Assembly: GCA_035048485.1 (NCBI GenBank)
Contig: CM068588.1
Span: 24,326,324 to 24,390,323 of the forward strand
Source of the DNA: Pteria penguin
Lineage: Eukaryota; Mollusca; Bivalvia; Pterioida; Pteriidae
DNA: 64,000 bases
Reading direction: 5' to 3'
In this document: piece after piece, positions 20,036 to 32,900 of the stretch
Numbering within the stretch: position 1 is the stretch's first letter
Layout: each line of letters opens with the position of its first letter
Translations under genes and position numbers: made by a program
Notes under the pieces: generated by a model
What the model saw: only the letters and a program-made list of their open reading frames with translations
Told to the model about the DNA's origin: nothing
Databases searched by the model: none

Positions 20036-22028
20036 CGGAGACGACCATTTGATTCTGAGGGGGGCCCGGCACTTTTTGGAAATATTAAATATTCTGACTC
20101 TGAAAATGCTGGAAATAAAAATTCTGGCTTTGACTGAAATGAAAATAAATATTCTGACCACTAGCATGTACATATACCAGATTATGCATATATAAAGCTG
20201 AATGTTCCATAAAAAACATGTTGCTTCCTTTACTATAATATGCAGTAGTTTAGCTGTAAAACTCATATTTAAATAGTGCTATTCAATATATTCAGCAAAA
20301 CCTTAATAGAATTGTTGCTTGTTAGTTCACCTGAGCCAAAGGCTCAAGTGAGCTATAGTCTGTCGTAAACTTTTCACATTTTCAAATTCTTCTCAAGAAC
20401 CGCTGCACAGATTTCTCTGAAACTTGATAGAATAAAGTACTCATAGTCCCTTACAAGTGTTGTTGTTTTTTGTCCCAATCTGTCAATAGGTGGTGCCACC
20501 ACAGGCAAAAGTAGGTCACAGACGTTATCATCCTTTGACAAACTTCTTCTTCAGACCTGGTGCATACAGAGACAAACTGAGTGCATAGGAATGATCTAGA
20601 GGGATGTGTGAAGAAGTGTTGTTATTTTTTGTTCTGTTCCAAAATCAAATCTCTGACGTTTTTTCGACATTTTTTGGACTTAGTAATTTCAATGCTGAAA
20701 AGTGTCATCTTTTTCAGTTAATTGATAATTGTGATTTCTTATAGACTATTTTGATCATAATTATGATAAGGAATATTATTGTGAAAGAATTTTGTCAATA
20801 TCTCAATTTTGGGATTTTTTATGAATTTTTTAAGACTTCCAAATGAGGGTGTGTAAGGGCAATTCTTCACATTTTTAACCTCTACTATTATACCACATGA
20901 AAGATTTTGATGAAATATGGTATACATGAAGTACTATACGTCCTCTATCAATTTTGTACATTTCATCCAAATTGGTCAACAGGTGGTGCCACCATGGCTG
21001 AAAAATAGGTCTCACAATGGTACATATAACACTTGGATAATTAAAATATGAACAGTAACGGTTCAAATCCAGCTGTAGTCGATTTTTTTTTTCATTTCTT
21101 TACACTTCTAAGTAAGTTTTAGATGTTTCACAACACTCAACATGCGAAATTAGGCCATTTTAAGTTGAATCTGGACAATATTTGAAACAGTTGTTGTGCA
21201 TGACCCAGACTTGAAATTAGTCAACAAAAGGCTCCATCTAAAGAAAATGACTAACTTGTTACCCTGAATCACATCTTGCAGAGACAAAGCAAATGCTTAA
21301 TATCAAAATCATCTGAATGGATGTGCAAAAAAGTGTTGTTGTTTTTTATTCTGGTCTGAAATAAAATTTGACATATTTTCAACATTTGTGTTGACTTAGT
21401 CACAGTAATGCAAAAATAAATGAATCTTCTTCCTTCCTGCATGACTGATCATCTAGGTACTAAGGTGACCGATATAGGCCCACTTGGGTCTCTTGTTTAG
21501 AAATATATTTGCATGTCCATTTTGAGAGGTAGACAGGGGACAAGGGCTCTACCATCAGCTTCCTGAGAGATTTTCTCTTCAGATTCTTGTTCGCAATAGT
21601 GTCATAAGCAAGTCAAAAACGAATAAAATATCATTCGGACAGGAAGCCAAAACAGCAACACTTCCTTACACATCCTTCTATAGTGATAAATGGAAATTCT
21701 CTCCCTGGATACCAGAGACTTAGAGAGACTATACACTTCACTATAGAAACTAGTAGTATAAAAACCTATGCAATTTAAGTAGTTTTTGCATATGATTTGT
21801 TGAGTTTACTTTATATTAGAATGTGGTTTTTTTTTTAACAAAATGTAATTATAGAATGATGACTGTGTTAATGGCATATATTACAATGCATTTCTAACAA
21901 GTATTTCTTGGCGACAAAAATGTCAAGAAAATAAATAATCTGTCCCAGGATATAAAGGAAATTAATATTCTATCCTTCAAAGATCTGAAAATGAATAATC
22001 TGACTCGACCAAATTTGCCAGTCCCCCC
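20036..22028. mobile_element. PIF/Harbinger-like non-autonomous element, copy 2 (inverted, one end lost)
   Basis: Starts CGGAGACGACCATTTGATTC and matches 5,773-7,717 in reverse at both ends (20,036-20,320 with about 7,400-7,717; 21,499-22,028 with about 5,810-6,235 and 7,262-7,400). The right terminal repeat after CCAGTCCCCCC is missing. It sits in the right inverted arm at a point where the left arm (near 10,890) is continuous. Confidence 0.75.
20321..21498 (+). mobile_element. Insertion of the CACCTGAGCCAAAGGCTCAAG family within copy 2
   Basis: Copy 1 of the host element is continuous here (near 7,380). The insert begins TTAGTTCACCTGAGCCAAAG, which contains a palindrome, and ends GGCCCACTTGGGTCTCTTGT with a small hairpin. 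Internally GGTGGTGCCACCA and TAGGTCACAGA segments match 18,950-18,985. No ORF. Superfamily not determined. Confidence 0.65.
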
Positions 22029-22502
22029 AGGCAGACTCTAATCCAGTTATTACAGATCGATTTGACTTCTAGATGTTTTATGGAATACATGTATAGAGAT
22101 AGAAAATTAGACTTGAATTGTTGCTTATATATTTTTTATATTTACAGTACCCACATAAAGCAATGAGTAATTTCAGGTGACACATTCACTGTGATCTTGT
22201 TCATATATGTAAGGCAAAACTCTCGATTTCATGCCAAATACACATGGAAAGCGGATAGGAAGACCCATGTTTATCTAATGTAATTTTATATAGCTCATCA
22301 TTACAACAAAGACAGATTTAAACAATCCTGATATTTCTTAAGTAGACCAAATACTCGTATTGCCACAACTAATGACAAGTACGCAAGGGAGTACTTGAAA
22401 AAATCCGTATATAATGCCGCATTTATACGATGAAAAACATCGTTTTTACAGAAAAATGTAAGATATGCATTTCCCTCACAAAATTAATTTTACACGCGAA
22501 TT

Positions 22503-22642
22503 GAGGGATCGCCAGATCCAACTTTAACCATAGTTCCATTGTGACGTCATAGTTAAATTCATGTTTGACGGGCCATTTATCTATGATGTCATAATGAACA
22601 ATTGTGCCAAAATATGTGATGTCGGGCATTTGACGATCCCTC
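22503..22642. mobile_element. 140-bp MITE, AATT target duplication, copy 1
   Basis: Starts GAGGGATCGCC and ends GACGATCCCTC, flanked by AATT (22,499-22,502 and 22,643-22,646). The inverted arm at 10,297-10,300 has a single AATT and no insert, confirming the boundaries. Internal sequence includes TTTGACGGGCCATTTAT. Confidence 0.88.
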
Positions 22643-22697
22643 AATTATATTCTTATCAAAAGAATTCTATTTATAAAACCATTTCAGTAAAATAATT

Positions 22698-22846
22698 GAG
22701 GGATCGCCAGATCCAACTTTAACCACGTCATTACGTGATTTCTTTATAACGTCACAATTAAATTAATGTTTGACGGGCCATTTATTTATGACGTCATAAT
22801 GAAAAAAGTGCCAAAAGATGCGATGTCTGACATATGGCGATCAGTC
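22698..22846. mobile_element. 149-bp MITE, AATT target duplication, copy 2
   Basis: Same family as the previous MITE, only 55 bp away in the same orientation. Flanked by AATT (22,694-22,697 and 22,847-22,850); the inverted arm at 10,246-10,249 shows one AATT and no insert. The right terminal repeat has decayed to GGCGATCAGTC. Confidence 0.86.
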
Positions 22847-22990
22847 AATTGTCGTTCGAACTAGTGTATATCGGATACGAATCACTGCACAAGCGCATGT
22901 AAGTTCGTTGATACTAAGAAATAATATTGAAGTCATGAAAGCTTTCCTTAGAAATTTAATTTAAATTACTTACAAAAAACAAAAACCCAA

Positions 22991-23035
22991 GATAAACGAT
23001 GACGTGATAACGACGTTATAACGTCATCGTTTATC
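22991..23035. repeat. Hairpin with 15-bp perfect stem
   Basis: GATAAACGATGACGT and ACGTCATCGTTTATC are exact complements around a 15-nt loop (itself containing AACGACGTT). Confidence 0.85.
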
Positions 23036-23278
23036 CTGGTTTAGAAGCTATATCTTTGAAACGTAAACATTTATTTTACTTAGCTTTGTATTTGTCATCT
23101 GAAAAATTACTTGATAAAGGTCGTGAGGCCGAAAATTTGCCGTACAGAGTGTTTGTGTTCCTTAACAATAAATAGTTATTTTACAATGACATTACGTCAA
23201 AAATGAAAAAAAAAATCCCCGATGGTCAGTTTAACAAACACAAAGTTTCTTAATTTCCTTTCAAACGCTTTATCAGTC

Positions 23279-23299
23279 CCCCCCCCCCCCCCCCCCCCC
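23279..23299. repeat. C-run of about 20
   Basis: Homopolymer C tract; G-quadruplex-forming on the opposite strand. Confidence 0.95.
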
Positions 23300-25199
23300 A
23301 CTCCCCGCCAGAGTACAGCATACTGTGCAATGCTCTATTTTAATTTTCCGTACATATGATTTTAATAATTTCCCTTTGACATGAAACTATACAATAATAT
23401 TTTATAATAAGGAATTACTGAAACAATATTTGCCCCTTATCGGTCCCAAAAAAATCAATACTGGGTTATGAAGGTGGGAGACTTTATCTCTGTCAAAATT
23501 AGGTCAACCGTGATATGAAGCTGACCGAATTTATTACTTATATGTACCATAGCAATGCTACTCACCGTGCTTTTAAAATATATCAGAGAAAGGTTAAGAA
23601 AACTAGCAGGTTTTCTGCATGGTCATTGGGATAAAAAATAGTCCTTTTATATCCTGTTTAAGCATAACTAATCGTATTTCCAGATGTGGTATGAATCTGA
23701 TGGTACATGTACTTCCGTAATAATTCAGGTACTTTTTCTCGATAATTTCACTCCACGTTCAGAGGTTGTGACTAAACCATTTTTTTTACCTTCATGACTA
23801 CGCATTTAATCCGATGTACGGTATTACCGGGTATACTGATCAGGAAACTGTTACTGACATAGTCTCACAAAGATCAGATGATGTGACCTTGACCATTTTA
23901 CCTCAAAATTAGTAGGCATCTTTACCACTTCATAATTCAGTTCGGCGGTGTCCAGATTTGGATTGAGTCCGTTTAGGGAAATTATGTTTTTCTCTTTTAT
24001 TTGAAATGGCGTGTTCTTATTTAACTTAAAGCCTATAGGCACCGTCATTCATTTGGACCTAGTATACATCAAAATTTCATTGGAATCGGATTTATTGTAC
24101 TAGAGTTATCAACCATATACCATGTTCTACCATGTGGAAGTTCTATGGTCGATACAAGAATATAATTGGACAGTATGAAGTCCCCTATCAAGAAGGTTGA
24201 AATCATCTGGAGCACGATAGTGTACAGTGACGTCGGAGATACTACCTGTAGGACTTTGCCACCGAACACCAGATGTTTCTATGGAGCATTTACGACGGGT
24301 GTATCGTGCTGGTAGAAGACGCTCACTCCTCCCAGACACCTGATGCCATCCTATTTGGTATTCGTAATTGTTCTTACTGAAACCACCACCAACGATATTT
24401 TTATCTGTACTCCGAATATCGGACATTCAGTGATACTCTTTCGAATTCTATAATTATGCTATGTATAGATATCATGACTCAACATTTGACGTCAAAATCA
24501 TCGTTTTTCTACAACTAAGGATAGCAAGTATCCATATTTGGCTTGAACCATGTTTGGTCATATTTTCATTCTTATGATGTAATGAACTTTGGACCTGAAA
24601 ATCAATTCAACTTCCTCATGACCAAGTAGATCTCCAAATCTGATTTGTACCTACGTGCATTACAAATCAGTCTGACCGTCAAGCACACAGTCTAAAATAA
24701 GACCCAACCGGATAGGCTGTAGAGGACTGAAACAGGGTGCATCACTGATAGAATACCGAGGGTTGAGTTACCTGAACACATCAATGCCATTTCATATCTA
24801 CAGTGGCAGCATATGGCCTCAAAATATTTACCCCTGCAGTGTTAAATATTTCATGTGCCAATGTATATACTGTTTCATTCTATCGCAGATCGGAGACCAA
24901 AAGATGATAAATTATGTTAAAAACATCCTCTCCCTCCACGAGAAATTTTACCACAAACCCTATATTTTGAGCATATTTTGGTAAAAATTCAGCAAAATCC
25001 ACCCTTGACCCTTGGCAAAGGGGCACTGGATCTGCCACTGTCTTTGTTGTTGTTCTTCTTCTTCCAATACGAAGCGTACTCAAAAGTTGAGCGTTTTATA
25101 TAAACATATACTAGTACATTCCATATAATAATTATATTTATGAAACACAAGCAGTAAGTTTCATATATTTTATTGTCATTTATAACTTTCTGTACAAAT
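23300..25199. other. Intergenic stretch 3' of LRIG
   Basis: No confident gene. A 99-codon minus-strand ORF at 24,127-24,426 (with GFSKNNYEYQIGWHQVSG) has no family I recognise. A CCACCCTTGACCC...GGATCTGCCACTG repeat edge lies near 25,000-25,040. Confidence 0.6.
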
Positions 25200-26470
25200 A
25201 AATCGCTTGCTTCACACGAGTTTATTTGCATACAAACTCAAAAAATAAATAAAAATCGTGTGACGACAAGTGAATGAAACAAGTGATGTAGACGTGGCAA
25301 TAATTCTAAGAAACAAATAACAAAAGCACTTTTCACATAATATAAATATTAAGTACTCCTGTGTAAGGATTTTGGTAAGTAACATTTTTAACTTTATCAT
25401 TTCCTTAAAAACTTGAACATCTGAAATATTTTGTATAGTATAAAAAACAAAAAGTAAGAGTTCATGAAAGAAAAATTGAATGTCCATAAATTCTAAATCT
25501 GAAGAAATCATAGTTTTTAAAAACATCACAAAATCATTGAAAGTTTAATGTACAATTTATTTTCAACTTGCTTAATATACACCGAGTCTGGTGTTTGCAG
25601 TATAGTGCTGTAGTGTACCTATACAACCTAATGAGCAAAATACCTCTGGATTTCAAAGAACATAAAGAAAGACATTTCGTAAATCCATTATTATGGCCTA
25701 GCTGAAATTTCTAGTTTAGAGAAAACTGAGTATCTTTTTCAAAAAGATAATTACTTTTTGGTAAAACTTTGTCAAATTGAAAAGATATACCACTAATGTG
25801 GTGTTTTTCAGCACTTTGTGAGCCATTAAAAAGAGATTTCTATAACTTGCATAAAGTTGATAAACTTTTGTTCAAGTCATAAATGCCATGAAAAATGAGC
25901 ACCTATTAAAATACGCTGAAGATAAAATATCATTTTTTCAGTAAAAATTGAAAAACAATGAATCTTCATAAAGATCTTTTTACATGAAAGGCAGTAATGT
26001 ACTCGTGAGGCATCATTATGAACACAAGTTTGTGAAATTAATATGAAAACAAGATGCTTTGAAACATGAAAGAGCATGAGTGTTGACATTCTTCATTTCC
26101 TCTGATCAAATATTGCATGCTTCTCAATATATACCTGAGCTTAATATACATGATAATGCCTCAACAGTCACTCAACACCTCTAATGTATTAAACGTGAGA
26201 GGCAGAAACTAAACGATTTGATAGACAATATAACATATAATGACAAACGAAAATTCATAAGAAATGCTCAACTTTCTGCCATTTTCAATGATAATTATAT
26301 GTATTATGCTTATATAAATAAATTGCAGTTAATTGCATCGATAGTGATGGCACATGATACAAAATATACACAACCATTATATAAACTTTGGCAAATCTGG
26401 AGTAACCTTCTCGTTGATACTGGGAAAATTATGGCATGTGTGAAGTCTCGAACATCTTCCCTTTTCTGCT
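25200..26470 (-). other. AT-rich stretch after LRIG, possible 3' UTR
   Basis: No coding sequence or mobile element recognised; it contains several AATAAA motifs on the minus strand. It may be the LRIG 3' UTR or intergenic. Confidence 0.4.
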
Positions 26471-26476
26471 TTTATT
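26471..26476 (-). terminator. LRIG: Possible LRIG polyadenylation signal
   Basis: AATAAA on the minus strand 74 nt after the stop codon. Further AATAAA copies lie at about 25,557 and 25,221, so a longer 3' UTR running through the AT-rich stretch 25,200-26,470 is also possible. Confidence 0.4.
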
Positions 26477-26549
26477 AACAGAACTTTCTCGGTTTGAAAC
26501 AATCACAGAAATATTCTCAATGCATTGATTTCTGGTAGGATGAAATCCA

Positions 26550-26974
26550 TCAGACATTCTGCGGAGAGGGATTCCCATTTACCATCAAGCCATTCGGTAG
26601 GGAACACTTGTTTGCATGGACATGAGAATGTTTATGCTGCTTAGGTGGTATAACAGGTGGGAGGCGCTCCACAGACCGATGTCGTCTGGCTACCTTGTTA
26701 CCATGGGAACTATCTCGCAAGTCACTTTTGTCACTTACGTGTCCATTGTGAAAACATGCACGGTCTACAAGGTTTTTATTGTCTATGACCTCATGATGAA
26801 TGCTGTTGTTATGGATACCATCTCTATGGTTACCGGTGTCAGTGAAGTAGGGAGGTGAGTTACATGTATGACAGTCATGAGTATTTGGGAGAGGGATATT
26901 GCGACAGGGATAGAACATTCCCTTGGAAGAATACATATGTTGTACAGGTGAAGGATTCATATGGTATGTATAAG
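26550..26974 (-). CDS. LRIG: LRIG exon 19: C-terminal tail and stop
   Basis: 425 nt including TGA at 26552-26550, acceptor TTTTCCAG. Entry in phase 1 restores a Ser codon and an open frame. It encodes PCRNIPLPNTHDCHTCNS, then a His/Asn-rich stretch and a basic RRHRSVERLPPVIPPKQH segment. A last-exon CPPC/CHTC pair continues the Cys motifs of exons 17-18. Confidence 0.85.
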
Positions 26975-29900
26975 CTGGAAAAAAGTAAAGACAAAAGACT
27001 TTATAATCTTACCACCTCATATTCTGTAGGACATATACTTTAAATACATACAATAGTACTTACATCAATTCACATTGTTTAAGTAAACAATCAAGTAGTT
27101 CCACTTCAAGACATTTGAATTTTACATTTACGGTACTTAATGTTCAACTGCTAACATTTACTTAATGTTCAACTGCTAACATTCAACTGTTAACATTTAC
27201 TTAATGTTCAACTGCTAACATTCAACTGTTAACATTTACTTAATGTTCAACTGCTAACATTTACTTAATGTTCAAATGTTTAAAAGACCAAAAACCTTTC
27301 ACAGTTTAATACTAGAGCAGATGGAGTGTACAGTATACTTACAGTTTGGCTGGACATTACTGGCGAGTCGTACAGGGGGATTATGTAACAATGATAAACG
27401 ATTCTGGCATGGAGGGCAGGACATACCATTCTGACTATCACAAGCACATTCTAATAACTGCATATCTGCAAGAGAAAAAGATTGCTGCTGAATAACGGAA
27501 AACCAGATCATGTATCATCTTTATAATTCAATCATTTTTTAACCGACGTTTCTTGAAAAGAAAAGAAAAATGTATCCTAACATGGTGATGTATAATGTCA
27601 TACAACAAAAAACCTACAGATATAGACTTCAGGCATAAATTACAAAAAGTACAAGTATGAACTTAAACGTTAATGTCTACAAATTACTGGTTTTTCATTT
27701 GTCATAATGCTGAAGTGCTTAAAGCTTGATCAAAGGTGACAGTTTATTGACAGTTTCAGCACACTGCTTTATCCCATCTAGGTCACCATGGCCATCAATC
27801 ACGCATATATGCACTGATGAACTTAACAGTATACCTAGACCTACAAGTGTCTGATGTATCCTACCTGTGCTGGATGCCGCCCTCCTCCTGCCAGGAGGTT
27901 GGGGTTGGGACCCATGGTGTACATCTGCATACAACAGTCCATTCTGATAAGGACTCAATGACGAATGTCTATTCAAACTATGGCATCGATTAGTGTCACT
28001 TTTCACTTTACGACATTGTTCACAATTTTCACACTTGACCGCATCTGAACAGTTTTGTGATGAGACTGTTGACTCCTTGATGACCGGATGGAATGTCCGT
28101 AATGTCTGCTGACCACTAGTGTGAGTACTGGATGTACTCTGAGAGCTCTTCAATGAATCTGTTTCACTGTTCGGGTACAAAATACTGTTGTCTGAAATTG
28201 AAAAAATACAATGACTATTATATTCTTTTCAAATATACCGGTATTTGATTCTTATTTACACAAACATGGTCATTCTAAGTGCTTAAAAGCAATGATTCAA
28301 GATTACTGTAGAGCCATGAAATGTTTAAATCAAATACCCGATAATTACAATATCTATTTGTTGCCTTAAATTTCAAGTTAGTTGAGCTATCAGAGCGAAA
28401 TGATTGACCCTCCCAGTTGATTGATAAATAGTCCTTTCCAAGATAGCACTGCTTTAACAATCAGATCCAATAGCCATAAACAATCTCTTCCAACAAAACT
28501 GGCACTATATGATTATGAATAAGCGAAATAAATGACTAACCTGGTGAATGTCCTCCTTGTTGACCCTCAGTGAGGGGCACTGATTGCTTGTTTTCCTCCT
28601 CATCAACATCACTAGGGAAGATAGCTGCAGCCCTAGCAGCTCGAAACCTTCCCGATGAGGACTCATAACCGGACTCCTTCATCTGGTAGTCATGGTACTG
28701 CTGGTATGGGTTGGACCCTACCATGGTAATTGCCTGAGAGTAACTGCCATCTTTATCTGACATGTAGCCTGAGCTTGGAATCTCCCCTGGGAGTGTTGTC
28801 TCGTCTGTGGGGGTTGCACTATACATCTCCTGTCTCTTACGGGTCTGATATATAATGATGACCCAGACGAGGGACGTGCCTACAACACAGCACACTACAG
28901 CAATGATGATTATCCCTGTAGTTGTAGATTCGTCAGGTCCATTGTTCGGCTCCCTCACTTTTGGTGAAGGCCCTTGGGTGTTGGACATTATAGTCAATTC
29001 TGTCTTGCCACTAATCAAGCCCAAAGTATTGGTCATTTCACATGTGTAAATCCCCATATCTGACCGAATTGTCTGTACGATAATCAGCAACTGCTTCCTG
29101 GCAGCCAAGAAGTGTCGATGATTGAATTCTAAAGGTTTACCGTTTTTCAGCCATGTTATTTTAGGCTTTGGACTTCCATCTGCCATACATTCCAGGACTG
29201 CTGTGTTACCTTCATATGTGTATTTATGACTATGCATAGGACGTATGAAGGAGGGAACACCTGAAATAGTAAAATAACAAAGATATAACAATGTAAATAT
29301 GAAGTTCAAATGATCATATATATAAATAAGACAAAATGACTGAAGATTTATACATGTTGCCACTGACTGAATATAAATGCTACACAAGGACCATTTCACC
29401 TGTATGATTGGCTGTATCTTCCCAGCGCATCTGCTCAATTTTATCACCAATGAGGTGGACCCGACCACAGCAATGACAACTCTTTTATCATTGATATGAC
29501 AACATATACCAAGACACTTGGTTTCAGTATATTGTATAGTTTGATAGGAAGGCAGAGGCTAGTATTTATTACATAACCATAAAATGAGCCTTTCCAACAG
29601 TAAAATTACTAATGTTACTTTCGCATCATAGATAGCATATTCCATGTGTTCTATATACAAAGTGTTATACATATACAAAACCTCTGTAAAAAAAAAAAAC
29701 AGCATGAAAATTTTTGTGAAGAACATGGAATGAATCAGTTACTGATTTCTAATATTTCCATTATTTCAAAGTCTGAGACATAAATTCCACATACGTTGTA
29801 CAGTAAGAGTTGCATTGACACTGATCAAGCCCTCAGAGTTGTTTGCAGTACATGTATATACGCCCTCATCCTCCGGCTTAACTTCAACAATAAAGAAAAT

Positions 29901-32900
29901 ATCCTCTGCTGGCATGACATGCATCCGTCTCTCTCGAGCGGCAGGAAAGTTGTCACCACCATCCTTCTTCCAGCCAATGATAGGGTTTGGCAGTCCCTTA
30001 GCTGAGCATTCCAGCCGAGCTGCCGTACCTGCCTTCACTATGACATCGCTAGGGGTCTTGACGAACTCGGGATACACTGTAAAAGTCAACAATACATGAA
30101 GCATTTCATAACTTTTAAAGAAATGGCAAGAAATAAATAAATATTAGCAAATTGTAAGAGAGAAAATTACAAGGAATGCTAGCATCGTAACATTTTTGTA
30201 GAGAATTGACAATAATATTATATTTGATGTTATTTATAATTCTGACCTTGTTAATCGGGAATAACCCCTCTCCATTACCATTTAAATAGGATTATTTGTG
30301 GTTCAATTGTTTTGCTAGTATATAAAATATAAATCTACATCAAGTCTTTATTGAGCCACTCCTTCTTTTGTTCCATGGTGCATTAGCATAATCAATCATG
30401 CAGTATATATCCGTAAATGGCCATGTCAAAATGCCATGATGTATGCTAATTAAACTCCTACTGTTCTTGAGCAATCTTACCATGTATGCCGATATTTGCT
30501 TTGCCCGAGTATGCTGTACCAAACTTATTTCTGATGACACACTGGTAATTACCGGCAGCTTCATCCTGAAGTTCCAGCAGGTGGAGGTGCGAAGTATAAT
30601 GAATCATCAGCTGACCAGTGTCCGTCTTCTCTATGTTCACTTTGTTTGTGACAGACGGCTTATTCATAACCTGGCGACAAAAAATGGGGGGCTTATAACA
30701 GAACACTTGAATGTTTCATTTTTCTCACATGATAAAAACTTAATAGAAGTTTATATCTATATTGAATACAAAGAATGTGATTGTGAAAGGTACCACTACA
30801 CTACATAATAACTTCTGGATTACTCTAAAGCCAAGAATATTCTGACCTATATAGGAACAGATTCTGTCTGGTATTCAGATAAATGAATTTTGTACATGTA
30901 CTATGCAATAAACACATTAAATGAGGGTTCTTTCAGATGCCAACATCCATTATGATATACAAGACTTTGGCTTTCACCGTCCTATCTAAAACACAAGACT
31001 CGGATGAATCTCTTACATGATTCGAAACTTCTGATTTAGACTTTAGAATCAAACAACTTGAACCATGCAGACTCCATCTGTATGTGTGAAACTATTTCAT
31101 TCAAACATACATTCTGCCATTGTAAGATATAGTTTCCATACCACATTGTCTTTCTTCCAGTTGAAATCAAACTGTGACTGCTCTGTACTCTTGGCTTCAC
31201 AGAACAGAGTAATGTTATCTCCTTTGAGAGCAATCTGGGACTTCGGATCAAGGGTTATAACTGGTTTGAGGTAGTTGCCCTCTGTTAGAATAAAAAAGAA
31301 AAACAATATGAGATCAATGTAATTTACAGCGGACTTGGCTAAAATTATCAAATATAAATATCAAGTATCCCTCAACAATTACAAAGATATTTAACCAATA
31401 AATGTAAATCAAATAGCTGATACTTGACTCATTAAAACATGAGTTTCAATCAATTTGAGAAATAAAAGTCCAACAGAAATTTTCTCTCCAATTGATAGCT
31501 TCCAACTTAATATATTTCCAGCTTTCTCACAAATTCATAGAAACTTAGACTTAAGGTGTTTCTTACCAAAATGGCTACCACTAGATAATGACATAGCTTT
31601 GCGATTCCCAAGATTACTTTACATACTTCATGTATTTGACAATTCTAAAAATCTGGGACGTAAGATGAATTGTACACTCAAGAACAAAAACCTGAAACTG
31701 TAAATACCGATTTGATTTTATTAGAAATTCTAAGCAGGAAACTTACCACAGATATAAAGTTCTGTGTTTATGTTGAAAATACTTCGTCCCAACAAGGACG
31801 GAGGGTGGGCACATTTAGCCACTACTGTGTTGTGGAAGCTCTTCATAAGAAGCCATTGTGGTAGCCATGCCAAGTGACAATCACAGAGCAAAGCAGATGA
31901 GTTGAAATACCTGCAACAGACAAGGAGGGTTATAATACATGATGATGCTCAAAGGCTCAATAGCAAAGGGTGTCTGTGTGATGTTTTGTTTTGAAATTGA
32001 ACATTAGGACAGATCTCACCACTGACTCTTCTCAATATGAGAAATATGATTTGAAGTAAATAAACTTACAAATTTCAAAAACAAGTTTCTCACAGATCAA
32101 GTTTGAGTAATCTCCCTTGAACTTATGTGTCATACGATGAATTTACCCATAAAGACAGCATGTGAAAAATGAATGACTGTATGAGTCGCCATGCTGCTGA
32201 CATCTTCATGTCTAAAATGACTCTGTAGTTAATTTCTTTCCATTATGTATGAGAAAGGCAATTGGACTTCTTTTATAATAAACTAAAACATATTCTACTA
32301 AATCCTATTGCACACAAACTTCAGTGTTCAATGTAGGGTAGTGCAAAACAAGATGCATGTGTTTAACACTGACACTCCCAGGCAACAAAACATTCAAAAT
32401 TCCTGAAAGCCTGACTAAGAGACACACAGACCCAACACTTTTGACCAGGGTAATAGTACATGTCAAAACAAAAGATAATTACGGTTTCTAAGTTCACAGT
32501 CACAGCTGCTTCCTGAAAAATCGATCTTGCATAACAGGGTTTATCTACAGTTGATAGCATTACATAACAGGATTATTCATAATGATATAAAGTTCAATCA
32601 AGTTTAAAATTATTAAATGACTCAGTATCATGACAAATATATTTGAAATATGATCCTTTATCTGTTCCTATGGTAACACTTACAGCTGCTGGAGATTTAT
32701 CATCGGAGCAAAGGCTTGATTTTGTATCGATGTAATGGCATTGTTTTTCAGTGCTAGCACCCTGACGTGTGATAGACCACTGAAAGCATTGCTGGCAATA
32801 GATCTGATCTTGTTGTTCTCTAATTTGAGTTCCTCTAAGTTCTCTAGTCCATGGAATACTCCATTTGTATCTTCTATCGTCCATGATATCTCGTTGTTAC

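Larger units (their letters stand above)
18330..22985 (+). repeat. Large inverted repeat, right arm
   Basis: Inverted copy of 10,090-12,835. It is longer because it has gained the Harbinger-like element (20,036-22,028) and two AATT-flanked MITEs (22,503-22,642 and 22,698-22,846). No coding capacity remains in either arm. Confidence 0.85.

Noticed and set aside
10090..22985. The inverted arms as terminal repeats of one giant transposon
   Set aside because: The interior holds unrelated SINEs, a dead RT and a host-gene-like pseudogene, with no transposase or polymerase; an inverted duplication explains it better.
24127..24426. 99-codon minus-strand ORF as a gene
   Set aside because: No family recognised, no splice signals or neighbours that support it, and it lies between repeat fragments.
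29796..30099. Plus-strand ORFs of 69 and 94 codons
   Set aside because: Antisense shadows of LRIG exon 15.
30443..30808. 121-codon plus-strand ORF
   Set aside because: Antisense shadow of LRIG exon 14.
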